DNA of 64,000 bases, taken from assembly GCA_902826685.1 (NCBI GenBank), contig CADEFT010000021.1, forward strand, positions 27,594 through 91,593, in the 5' to 3' direction. This DNA comes from an uncultured Acidobacteriota bacterium (GTDB lineage: Bacteria > Acidobacteriota > Terriglobia > Bryobacterales > Bryobacteraceae). Below are positions 50,413-59,316 of this stretch, piece by piece (position 1 is the stretch's first letter; the number at the start of each line of letters is the position of its first letter). The notes beneath the pieces were generated by a model, which was given only the letters and a program-made list of their open reading frames with translations, made no database searches and had not been told where the DNA came from. A program made the position numbers and the translations under genes.

Positions 50413-53400
50413 TCAGAACCAGAGCCGCGCCACGAACAGGCCGGAGAACTGGCCTCCCAGACAGCACCACCCTCCCACCGTACCCGTAGGCTTTCCGAAC
50501 AATCCCGGATTCACCAGGTTCACCGCGGAAGTCGGGTTGATGAAGTTCGCCCGCTTGAAGATATTGTTGATATCGAAGCGGATGTCCAGGTTGTACTTTT
50601 CCTTCACCGTGATCGTCTTGGCCAGGTTGCCTTGCGACCAGATCAGCCCCGGACCTTCGATGATGTTCCGGCCGGCCGTGCCCGGCGTATAAGCGTTCGG
50701 ATAGGCGAACGCCTGAATGTTCCACATGGAGTTCTTGAGCGTGTTGTTGAACCGGTCGCCGATCGTCCAATCGGAAACATTGATCTGATCGTAGCCATTG
50801 ACCATGTTGGGACGCACCGTACCTGGCAGATAACGGTTCGGGCTTCCCGCCACCACGAAGTCCACTGGAGTTCCGCTCTGGAAAGTTTGGATAAAGCCGA
50901 CCTTCCAGCCGCCCAGGAAATAATCCTTGACGCCGCCGCCGGACATCCATTTCTTCCCCTTGCCCACCGGCAGGTCGTAAGTCACGTAGGTAACGTGCCG
51001 ATGCTTGACGTCGAACCCGGCGCGCGCCTTTTCGAGCCGCCGGTTGTAGTAGGTGACGCCGGAAGCGACGCCGTCGTTATCGGACTCGTCGATGGCCCGG
51101 CCCCAGGTCTGGAACGACGTCATCGTCAGCCCTTTGGAGAACCGCTTCTCGATCTTGAAGGTTCCCGAATGGAAGCTCGAATGGCCGAAATTGCTCCACA
51201 AGTTGACCGTACCGAAGTTCGAATAGGGCCGGAACGGCTGCTGGTTCGCAAACGCCTGGTCGAGCGTTGCGCGGTCGGTTGAGAAGTTCAGCGGCAGCAG
51301 ATTGTGGTTCCAGGCATTCAACAGCCCGACCCCCGAAGAACCCTGATAGCTCAACTCCATCAGCCACTGATTCGCGAATTGATACTGATAGGTTCCGTTC
51401 CAGTTCATCGTGTAGGGGCTGCGCATTTTGGGGTCGTACCAGGTCGCCCCCCGCGAGGCATAGTTGGCTCCTACAAACGGCGAAGTGCCGTTGGCCAGAA
51501 CCGGATACTGCACGGCGCCCGGGCCCTGGCTGATGTTGAAGATGGCACGCGGGTCGCCGGCCGGCGCCTGCCGCGTCACGCTGGTGAAATACTCCTCGAA
51601 GTTCTGATCGAGACCCACCGTGTAGAGATCGATGGTTGTGAGGCCAAAGCCTCCGCGAAACACCATCTTGTTGTTGATCTTGTAGGCCATGCCCACGCGC
51701 GGCTGGAAGTTGTTCAGATCGCGCCGCGCCAGTGGGGTGCCCGGATGCGTGATCGCGCCCAGCCGTCCCGTCAGCGGATCGATCGCCGTGGGATCGAACT
51801 GGCTGTGCTGCCCGTACTTGGTATTGAACGGCGATTCGTAGGACCACCGCACTCCCAGGTTAAGCGTGAGCCGCGGCGAAACGGACCAGTCGTCATGGAA
51901 GTAAAGCGCGTGAGCGGTCCAGCGTGGAAGCCAGTTGGCCAGCGCCGTATTGAAGTCCGCCCGCACCACCGACCCAAGCAGGAACGCCGCGAAATCGTTG
52001 CCCGTATTGGGCGTGAACGGCATATCGGTGCCGCCGAACCGGTACACACCCGCCGGCAGCGATTCGGCACGCGTATTGGCCCGCGTGCGGACCAGTTCAT
52101 ACCCGATCTTCATCGCATGGCGGCCGCGAACCAGCGTCATATTTTCCTGCCAGGTCATGTTCTCGGTAACCTGATAGTAAGAGCCGCGCGGCATGCTGGC
52201 GCTGTAAAATGCCCCGCCCGCCGAATCGTAGAACGAAGGAAACGTCTCGCCGCTGATGCCTGGGATGCCCAACTGCTGGCCCCAATTCTCATTGAGTCCC
52301 AGCGGGGTGCGCGACTCCTTGCGGCGGTTCATGCCCAACCGCGTTTCGAGAATGATCGACGGCGTGAACATGTGCGTATCGGAGAGCACGCCGTTTACCT
52401 GATCGCTCGGCAGCAGCACGCGGTTGCCATCCAGCAGTTCCCAGTTCAAAGCGATCGCGTTGCCCCAGGCGCGGTTGCGAACATGCGAAAAGCGTCCGAA
52501 CATGCGGTTCTTTTCGTTGAACACGTGGTCCATCTTGATGTCGTAACGCGTGCGATAGGACCGGTACTTCGACTCGGTGCCGAAATTCTGGTGCGGACCC
52601 GTGCGATCCACGAAACCCGCGCCGCCCAGGTTGTTGGGTTCGTTCCACGGCTTGAACGTGAGAAACTTCGCCGCCACCGGATCGAACCGGTTCCGTGGAA
52701 TGACGTTGCCCGGGAACGGATCGCGGATCCAGCGCCCGGTCGCGTCCTGCCGGGTCGAAGCCGGATCGTGAACCGGGAAGCCGAGCCCGTTGAACGAGAA
52801 GTCGCCGTTCAACATCGCGTCGTTCGGTACATCGGCGAACACCTGCTGGTTGTACTTCTCGTGGTGGCGCGACCAGCCGAACAGGAAAAACGTACGGTTC
52901 TTGCCGTTGTAGATCTTGGGCAGGTAAACGGGACCGGAGATCAACCCCGAAAGCTCGTGGTAATTGAAAGGGGCGGTGGGGCGCTGCAGGTTGAAGTACG
53001 CGCGGTGCAACAACGGATTGTTGATGTAGCGGTCTTCGGCTTCGCCATGCAGCGTGTTGGTGCCCGACTTGTAGGTCATGCTCATCATCCCGCCCGCCGA
53101 GTGGCCCGAATCGGCCGGCAATACAGTGGTGACCATCTTCACTTCTTCGATGGCGTTCTGCGTGGTGGACAGGATGCGATTGGTGGCCACGCCGCTGCGC
53201 ACGGGCTCGGTGGCCGGAATGCCGTCGGCCTGATAGCCGATGCCGCGGTCGCGGCCGCCGGCGATGTGGAATCCGTTCACGCTGGTGACGCCCGGCATCA
53301 GGTACATGGCCATCCACGAATAGCGCTGCATGATGGGAATCGCGTTCATCTGCGTGCCAGCCAGAACGGTGCCCGTGGTGGACGTGGCGGTCTCAAGCAG

Positions 53401-53781
53401 CGGCGTCGCACCGCTAACCTCGATTTTCTCCACCACGCTGCCAACCGGAAGCTGAACGTCGATGGTCAGCGTATCGTTGGACCGCAGCACGATTTCCTTG
53501 CGCTCCACGGCGTTGAAACCGGATTTCTGCAGAGTGAGATTATAGGTTCCGGGCAACAGGTAGAACAGGCGATAGATGCCCGTTTCATCGCTGGTGGCGC
53601 GGGAAACGACACCCGTGGCCGGGTTCACGGCCGTCACTTCAACGCCGGGCAGGGTCGCCGACGTCGAATCGGTTATGCTGCCGATAATATTGCCTGTCGC
53701 GGTTTGGGGCAGGGCCGGAGTGGCCGCCGCCAAAAGAATGCTGGCCGCCGCGAAGCGGATGGCGGCGCTTTTACAACTCAT
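50413..53781 (-). CDS. TonB-dependent receptor, Oar-like (3)
   Basis: A 1122-residue outer-membrane receptor. It has a signal peptide (IRFAAASILLAAATPALPQ), a carboxypeptidase-regulatory-like domain (GNIIGSITDSTSATLPGVEV; GTYNLTLQKSGFNAVERKEI), a plug (MQRYSWMAMYLMPGVTSVNG; GYQADGIPATEPVRSG) and a barrel ending FSGLFVARLWF. The plug segment differs from the LPLNGR type of the other receptors, so ligand choice may differ. It is divergent from receptor 4 with a 152-base gap. No SusD-like partner. Confidence 0.92.
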   Translation of the reverse strand: MSCKSAAIRFAAASILLAAATPALPQTATGNIIGSITDSTSATLPGVEVTAVNPATGVVSRATSDETGIYRLFYLLPGTYNLTLQKSGFNAVERKEIVLRSNDTLTIDVQLPVGSVVEKIEVSGATPLLETATSTTGTVLAGTQMNAIPIMQRYSWMAMYLMPGVTSVNGFHIAGGRDRGIGYQADGIPATEPVRSGVATNRILSTTQNAIEEVKMVTTVLPADSGHSAGGMMSMTYKSGTNTLHGEAEDRYINNPLLHRAYFNLQRPTAPFNYHELSGLISGPVYLPKIYNGKNRTFFLFGWSRHHEKYNQQVFADVPNDAMLNGDFSFNGLGFPVHDPASTRQDATGRWIRDPFPGNVIPRNRFDPVAAKFLTFKPWNEPNNLGGAGFVDRTGPHQNFGTESKYRSYRTRYDIKMDHVFNEKNRMFGRFSHVRNRAWGNAIALNWELLDGNRVLLPSDQVNGVLSDTHMFTPSIILETRLGMNRRKESRTPLGLNENWGQQLGIPGISGETFPSFYDSAGGAFYSASMPRGSYYQVTENMTWQENMTLVRGRHAMKIGYELVRTRANTRAESLPAGVYRFGGTDMPFTPNTGNDFAAFLLGSVVRADFNTALANWLPRWTAHALYFHDDWSVSPRLTLNLGVRWSYESPFNTKYGQHSQFDPTAIDPLTGRLGAITHPGTPLARRDLNNFQPRVGMAYKINNKMVFRGGFGLTTIDLYTVGLDQNFEEYFTSVTRQAPAGDPRAIFNISQGPGAVQYPVLANGTSPFVGANYASRGATWYDPKMRSPYTMNWNGTYQYQFANQWLMELSYQGSSGVGLLNAWNHNLLPLNFSTDRATLDQAFANQQPFRPYSNFGTVNLWSNFGHSSFHSGTFKIEKRFSKGLTMTSFQTWGRAIDESDNDGVASGVTYYNRRLEKARAGFDVKHRHVTYVTYDLPVGKGKKWMSGGGVKDYFLGGWKVGFIQTFQSGTPVDFVVAGSPNRYLPGTVRPNMVNGYDQINVSDWTIGDRFNNTLKNSMWNIQAFAYPNAYTPGTAGRNIIEGPGLIWSQGNLAKTITVKEKYNLDIRFDINNIFKRANFINPTSAVNLVNPGLFGKPTGTVGGWCCLGGQFSGLFVARLWF

Positions 53782-53869
53782 AATGGGCTCCTAATCGATC
53801 GATTCCGTTCAGGACTGGAACGTCAACCTGGGTTCCCACGTCTTTCCGGCGAGTATACACCAGTTGGGT

Positions 53870-53898
53870 TTGACAGTAGGAAGCCATCCTGATAGAGT
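53870..53898 (+). promoter_or_regulatory. Candidate promoter of TonB receptor 4
   Basis: TTGACA (53870-53875), 17 bases, TAGAGT (53893-53898), 4 of 6 in the -10. A strong AAGGAGG (53916-53922) lies 11 bases before the ATG at 53934. Confidence 0.6.
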
Positions 53899-53933
53899 GC
53901 CCACACCGAGGCTTCAAGGAGGTTCTCAAGCCC

Positions 53934-56900
53934 ATGTGCGGCACGCGATCTGTTGCTGTTTTCGTTCTTCTCTCCCTGCCCGTCTGGGCGCAGGTGGAGG
54001 CGGGTTCTCTGGTCGGGATGGTGGTCGATCCGCAGAAATCGCCCGTCGCCGGCGCGGCGGTCGAATTCCGCAGCCTCACTACCAACGTGAAGCGCGAGGT
54101 CGTCACGTCGCAGAACGGTGAATACAACTCACTGCCGCTGCAGCCCGATCGCTATACCATCACCGTGCGGATGGCGGGCTTCCGCGAACGCTCGGCCGAA
54201 GTTACCCTCGCTGTCGGCCAGCGCCTGCAGGTGGATTTTCCGCTCGAAATCGGCCAGGTCAACGAGCAGGTCAACGTCTCCGCCGCGCCGGTGACGATTG
54301 AGACCGCTTCGTCGGAGATCGGCCAGGTGCGCGGCGCCAAGGAAATCGTCGATCTGCCTCTCAACACGCGCAACTTCACCCAACTGGTGCAACTGGCGCC
54401 CGGAGTGACAACCGGTGTCGGCGGCGCGTCCGGACTTCTCGGCTACACCAGCGGCCGCGGCACCAACGGAGCCGTCATCAACGGAGCGCCGGTCGAAGAC
54501 GTCGTCTACGTCATCGATGGCATCAACAGCGTGGATACCGACGCGGGCGTCCTCATCTTCTTTCCGCCCGTCGATTCCATTCAGGAATTCAAGGTGCAAA
54601 CCAGCTCCGCGCCCGCTTCCTTCGGCGGCGGCCAGGGCATCATCAACGTCATTTATAAAGGTGGCTCCAATCAGTTCCACGGTGTGCTTTATGAGTTCCT
54701 GCGCAACTCGAGCTTCGACGCCAAGAACTTCTTCGATTTGAGCGTGGGCAAGCGCCCGCCGTTCAAGTTGAACCAATTCGGGGGCAACGTCGGCGGACCG
54801 GTGGTGCTGCCGCGGCTGTTCAACGGACGCAACAAGCTGTTCTTCTTTGCCGACTATGAAGGCAAGCGTGTGCGGCAGGCGCAGACGTTCCTAAGCAGCG
54901 TCCCCATTGCGGCCTTCCGCACCGGAAATTTTTCCGAACAGCGCACCGCCGTGATGGACCCTCGCGTCACGCCACGCGTGCCTCTGCCGGGCAATATCCT
55001 GCCCGCTTCCGCCATCGATCCGGTTTCCGCCCGCATGACCGAACTCTATCCCGCGCCCAATCTGCCCGGCCTGATTAACAACCATCTCTACAACCCGGTG
55101 CAGACCAGCCGCGTGGATCAGGTCAACATCCGCTCCGACTACCGCACCAGCCGCTCGTCGATTTTCGGCCGCTATAGCTGGGAAGACGCCGATACCTACA
55201 ATCCCGGCAATCTGCCGGAGCCGGCCATCGGAGCCGGTCCCGGCCGTCCCGGCCAGGTGCTGGTACCGAGTAAGCAGGCTGTGCTTGGCTATGGGCGGTC
55301 GTTCAACCCATCCACTTACTACGACCTGCGGGTCGGTTTCTCGCGCATGCTGCAAGGAATCTACGATGCCGGAACCAAATACGGAGCCATCGCCGAGCGT
55401 CTGGGCATTCTCAACGCCAATGCCGGCGGCGCCGCGCCGGGCCTCAGCACAACCAACATCACCGGCATGACGGGCCTCGGCGACGGCGCGGGCAGTCTGC
55501 AAAAGGTCAACAACAACTGGGAAATCGATCAGGCGCTGAGTTGGGTCAAAGACCGCCATGAGTTGAAGTTCGGATTCAACTACATGTCGCGGCGGTTCGC
55601 CTTCCACTCACCCGGCGCGCCTTCCGGCCAGTTCACCTTCGGCGGCAACTACACGGGCCTGGGCTTCGCGGATTTCCTGTTCGGCCGCCCCATCAGCTCC
55701 CGCTACGACGCGACAAAGTTCTTCAGCCTGAAGCGTTATTACTTTAGCTGGTTCGTGCAGGATAACTGGCGCGTAAACTCGAAACTTACGCTTAACATGG
55801 GGCTCCGCAACGATTCCATCACCGCCTGGAAGGAGCGTTACAACCGTCTCGCCGGGTTCGTTCCCACTGGCGGCGGCACGCTGGTCACCGTTGGCACGGC
55901 GCCGTTTGAAGGCGATTCGGTGGTGCAGGGCCGGCCCTGGCAATTGGGGCCGCGTTTCGGCCTGGCATACACCATCACGCCAAAGACCGTCATCCGCGCC
56001 GGCGGCGGTATCTTCTACAGTTTCAAGACCGTCACTTCCGGTAACTCGATGGCGAAGAACGCTCCCTTTAGCGGTACCTTTATTACGGCCAACGACCTGA
56101 ACAACTTCCCCGCCGCGCGGCCGATCTCGGCGGGTTTTCCGGCCGAGCGCCCGGAACTTTGGCCCATCGCCGGAACCGCGTTTTATTACTGGCCCGAGGA
56201 CAGCAAAACGTCCACCATGTACGAATGGAACGTGAACGTGCAGCGCGAGCTTCCCGGTAATGTTGTGCTCTCGCTCGCCTACGTCGGCGGCAAAGGGACC
56301 TATGTGGACCTGGTGGGTCTCAACATCAATCAGGCCGTTCCCGGAGCGGGCGCGGTGGGGCCGCGGCGTCCCTACCCCAACCTGAGCGACGCTATCGGCG
56401 TTACGCCCTGGGCGAATTCGAATTACAACTCCATGCAAACCACGCTCGACCGGCGTTTTGGCGCCGTGCGGATGTCGGCTGCCTGGACCTGGGCGCACAC
56501 CATCGACAACTCGAGCGGCGAGTCGAGCAACAGCCCCATTCAGGACTCGCGCAACATCGCACGCCAGCGCGGCAACGCGACCTTTGACGTGCGGCACAAA
56601 CTCGCCCTCAGCGGCACTTACGAATTGCCTTTCGGCAAAGGGCGGCGCTGGCTCGCGGGCGCGAGCGGCTTTCGCCAAGGCCTGATCGGTGGCTGGCAGA
56701 TCAACAACATTCTCACCGTGATGACGGGGCTGCCGTTCACCCCCGTCATGCAAACCAACGCGCTTAACACCGGGACCGGCTCGCAGTTTCCCAATCGCAT
56801 CGGCTCCGGTGTGTTGCCGCGTGGTGAGCGCACCATTGACCGCTGGTTTGACGCCTCCGCCTTCGCCGCACCCGGTAACTTTACCTTTGGCAACTCCGGG

Positions 56901-57149
56901 CGGAATATCCTGTTCGGGCCGGGCACCCGGCAGTTGGATCTTTCGCTGTTCAAGAGTTTCCCGTTCGGCGAATCGCGACGGTTTGAGTTCCGCGCCGAGG
57001 CGTTCAACGTCTCCAATACGCCCCAGTTCAACAATCCGAACGCGCAGATCGGGTTTACCGGCGTGGCGCGGATCACCAGTGCCGGAAACCCGCCGGTTTA
57101 TCAGCGAACGTCGCGGCAGATTCAATTCGCGCTGAAGATGTATTTCTGA
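53934..57149 (+). CDS. TonB-dependent receptor, Oar-like (4)
   Basis: A 1071-residue outer-membrane receptor. Signal peptide (SVAVFVLLSLPVWAQ), carboxypeptidase-regulatory-like domain (AGSLVGMVVDPQKSPVAGAA; RYTITVRMAGFRERSAEV), plug (VDLPLNTRNFTQLVQLAPGV; VVYVIDGINSVDTD) and barrel ending RQIQFALKMYF. It faces receptor 3 across a divergent promoter region and lies next to a convergent GMC oxidoreductase operon. Ligand unknown. Confidence 0.92.
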   Translation: MCGTRSVAVFVLLSLPVWAQVEAGSLVGMVVDPQKSPVAGAAVEFRSLTTNVKREVVTSQNGEYNSLPLQPDRYTITVRMAGFRERSAEVTLAVGQRLQVDFPLEIGQVNEQVNVSAAPVTIETASSEIGQVRGAKEIVDLPLNTRNFTQLVQLAPGVTTGVGGASGLLGYTSGRGTNGAVINGAPVEDVVYVIDGINSVDTDAGVLIFFPPVDSIQEFKVQTSSAPASFGGGQGIINVIYKGGSNQFHGVLYEFLRNSSFDAKNFFDLSVGKRPPFKLNQFGGNVGGPVVLPRLFNGRNKLFFFADYEGKRVRQAQTFLSSVPIAAFRTGNFSEQRTAVMDPRVTPRVPLPGNILPASAIDPVSARMTELYPAPNLPGLINNHLYNPVQTSRVDQVNIRSDYRTSRSSIFGRYSWEDADTYNPGNLPEPAIGAGPGRPGQVLVPSKQAVLGYGRSFNPSTYYDLRVGFSRMLQGIYDAGTKYGAIAERLGILNANAGGAAPGLSTTNITGMTGLGDGAGSLQKVNNNWEIDQALSWVKDRHELKFGFNYMSRRFAFHSPGAPSGQFTFGGNYTGLGFADFLFGRPISSRYDATKFFSLKRYYFSWFVQDNWRVNSKLTLNMGLRNDSITAWKERYNRLAGFVPTGGGTLVTVGTAPFEGDSVVQGRPWQLGPRFGLAYTITPKTVIRAGGGIFYSFKTVTSGNSMAKNAPFSGTFITANDLNNFPAARPISAGFPAERPELWPIAGTAFYYWPEDSKTSTMYEWNVNVQRELPGNVVLSLAYVGGKGTYVDLVGLNINQAVPGAGAVGPRRPYPNLSDAIGVTPWANSNYNSMQTTLDRRFGAVRMSAAWTWAHTIDNSSGESSNSPIQDSRNIARQRGNATFDVRHKLALSGTYELPFGKGRRWLAGASGFRQGLIGGWQINNILTVMTGLPFTPVMQTNALNTGTGSQFPNRIGSGVLPRGERTIDRWFDASAFAAPGNFTFGNSGRNILFGPGTRQLDLSLFKSFPFGESRRFEFRAEAFNVSNTPQFNNPNAQIGFTGVARITSAGNPPVYQRTSRQIQFALKMYF

Positions 57150-57156
57150 TCCGAAC

Positions 57157-58806
57157 TTAAATCTCGCCTTTGCGCGCCGCCGCCGCCATCGAATCCGCGG
57201 CGCGGTATGCCAGCGCGTGGATCGTGCATGTCGGCTGCTGCCGCCCGCACGTCACGAAACTGCTGCCATCCACCACGAACAGATTCCGAACGTCGTGCGC
57301 GCGATGATTCCGGTCCACCACCGACCGTGCCGCATCGTTCCCCATGCGGCATGTGCCCATCAGGTGACCGGTAAACGTCAACTCCTCGATCTTGCGGGAC
57401 CAGATTTTCTTCGCGCCCGCCGCCTCCAGAATCTCCGTGGCGCGATCCTTCAAAAAATGCAGTACCTTCAGATCGTCGGGATGGTTGCGGTAAGTCATCC
57501 GCAGCGCGGGCAGCCCCCAGGCGTCTTTCAGATCCGGATCCAGATCGATGCGATTCGATTCCACCGGCAGGCACGTCGAGTGGGCCAGCAGCGACATGCT
57601 GCGCGGAAAATATTCCTTCAGCGCCGCCTTGTATCCGGCGCCCCATCGCGGGACATCGCCCGGCATCCCGTCCAGCGCGAAGTTGATCGGATACCAGTCA
57701 AACCGCGCATCGATCCCGCCGCCGCCCCAGAACCCGCGCTTGGCGTCGGAATCGTAGTAATCATGAATCACGCGGCTGACGTGCGGCCCCTTGTGATCGT
57801 TGAGGGGCCGCTCGAACATCCCGCGAACGCTCACTCCCGTATCCACCATGAAGTAAGCGCCCACCAGACCGCTCGAATTCGCCAGGCCATCGGGAAACCG
57901 GCTCGACCTGGAAAGCAGTAACAGCCGGGGCGATTCGGCTCCGTTGGCGCACAACACCACCGCGCGCGCCTTCTGCATCACTTCCCGGCCGCGCCCATCG
58001 AAGTAAATGGCGCCCGTCACCCGGCCATCGGCGTTCGTTTCGATCTTGCGCACATAGCAGCCGGAGCGGATTTCGCACCGCCCGGTCCCCTCCGCCACCG
58101 GGATCACGGTAGCGAGCGTGCTCGATTTGGCGCGCACCTCGCAGCCGAAGCTTTTGCAGAACGCGCACTGCGTGCACGCCGCCCGTCCACGATAGGGCTG
58201 CGAGAGAATCGCCAGCGGCGCCGGAAACGGATGCAGTCCCATCTGGCGCGTCACGCGCTCGAAAATCGCGCCACACCGTTTCACCGGCAGCGGCGGCAAA
58301 GGATAAGGCTGCGATCGCGGCGGATCGAAAGGACTCAACCCCGCCTCGCCCGAAACACCCAGTTCCTGTTCCACTTTCGTGTAGTAAGGTTCCAGGTCGG
58401 AGTAGCGAACCGGCCAATCCTCGAGCGATGCGCCGGCCACCGTGCCCCAGCGGCTGCGCTCCTCAAAGTCCACTTCGTGAAAGCGCCACAGGTTGGCCGT
58501 GTAGTGCACCGTGCCGCCACCCACCTGCCGGCCGTAGAAGACCGCGGGCTGCCGCATCGCCTTTTCCTCCGGCGATTTGCGGAAGGTGTTGGGCTGCTTT
58601 TCCCAGTCGTTGATCAGCACGCCCTGACGAAAGGTCTTCAGCTCGTCGTGCGCGAAATCCTTCTCGCGCAGGTACGGTCCCTGTTCGAGGACCACCACGC
58701 TGAAGCCCTGCGTTGAAAGTTCCTTGGCGACGACGCCGCCCGCCGCGCCGGAGCCGATCACCACGAAGTCCACCGTATCCCGCGGGCGGTAGCGCGCCAG
58801 CTTCAT
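57157..58806 (-). CDS. GMC-family FAD-dependent oxidoreductase
   Basis: A 549-residue flavoprotein of the GMC family, bacterial gluconate/sorbitol-dehydrogenase type. The FAD site is DFVVIGSGAAGGVVAKELST (about 13-32). YGRQVGGGTVHYTANLWRF, QCAFCKSFGCEVRAK (Cys-rich patch typical of the subunit that pairs with cytochrome) and the C-terminal TGHLMGTCRMGNDAARSV (catalytic His/FAD end) follow. It oxidises sugars or alcohols at the periplasmic side, passing electrons to a cytochrome. The partner small subunit is encoded directly upstream with a 4-base overlap. Substrate unknown; no own signal peptide, so export probably rides on the partner. Confidence 0.93.
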   Translation of the reverse strand: MKLARYRPRDTVDFVVIGSGAAGGVVAKELSTQGFSVVVLEQGPYLREKDFAHDELKTFRQGVLINDWEKQPNTFRKSPEEKAMRQPAVFYGRQVGGGTVHYTANLWRFHEVDFEERSRWGTVAGASLEDWPVRYSDLEPYYTKVEQELGVSGEAGLSPFDPPRSQPYPLPPLPVKRCGAIFERVTRQMGLHPFPAPLAILSQPYRGRAACTQCAFCKSFGCEVRAKSSTLATVIPVAEGTGRCEIRSGCYVRKIETNADGRVTGAIYFDGRGREVMQKARAVVLCANGAESPRLLLLSRSSRFPDGLANSSGLVGAYFMVDTGVSVRGMFERPLNDHKGPHVSRVIHDYYDSDAKRGFWGGGGIDARFDWYPINFALDGMPGDVPRWGAGYKAALKEYFPRSMSLLAHSTCLPVESNRIDLDPDLKDAWGLPALRMTYRNHPDDLKVLHFLKDRATEILEAAGAKKIWSRKIEELTFTGHLMGTCRMGNDAARSVVDRNHRAHDVRNLFVVDGSSFVTCGRQQPTCTIHALAYRAADSMAAAARKGEI

Positions 58807-59285
58807 AATGAAAACCCGATCAGCTTCCAGCCGGCTTCGCCGCGATTGCCGCCGTATTCCGGATTGGCCAGAAACCCGGTGATGGTGTGCTCGCGGACGA
58901 TCTCGAAAAACGGCGTGGTCTCCATCGCGCCGATCAGCCGCGCCACATCGGCCGGAGCGAGCGCGGCCATCGAAAGCGACGAAGGAAACAGTTCGCGGCG
59001 CTTGGCCTCGAAGGCGGCCACGCCTTCGCGATACGCCTGGCGTCTGGCGCGGTCAAAACTCGACAGGGCGAGATCGATGAACCACACCACGCCCGCCTCT
59101 TTCGCCCCCGGCGTCGTATCGGCGGGCAGAATGCCCTCGGCAATCGTCTCGACCACCGCGGCCTCCTCCACCGAAAGCGCTTTGAACTTAAGCGGCTTGT
59201 TCGATGTCCGTGCCTGATGAGCGTGCTTCTGCGCGAGCCACGCCATCTCCATCAGCACCCTCCGCGAGATGGCCATACCCGGCAT
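58803..59285 (-). CDS. Gluconate 2-dehydrogenase subunit 3-like protein
   Basis: A 160-residue protein of the gluconate 2-dehydrogenase subunit 3 family: SVEEAAVVETIAEGILPADTTPGAKEAG near 40-65, VVWFIDLALS, then FFEIVREHTITGFLANPEYGG near the end. Its start (MAISRRVLMEMAW) has SRRVLM, close to a twin-arginine motif without a long hydrophobic core. Such subunits carry the Tat signal that exports the GMC partner. It overlaps the GMC gene by 4 bases (ATGA). The start could be 59285 or 59276; either leaves only 31-40 bases to the divergent gamma-glutamyltransferase. Confidence 0.87.
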   Translation of the reverse strand: MPGMAISRRVLMEMAWLAQKHAHQARTSNKPLKFKALSVEEAAVVETIAEGILPADTTPGAKEAGVVWFIDLALSSFDRARRQAYREGVAAFEAKRRELFPSSLSMAALAPADVARLIGAMETTPFFEIVREHTITGFLANPEYGGNRGEAGWKLIGFSL

Positions 59286-59316
59286 GGAAAACTCAGTTTA
59301 CTAGAATGAAGGATTC

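Noticed and set aside
51304..53892. An 862-codon open frame antisense to TonB receptor 3
   Set aside because: Arg/His/Pro/Gly-rich composition with no domain; a by-product of high G+C opposite a well-supported receptor gene.
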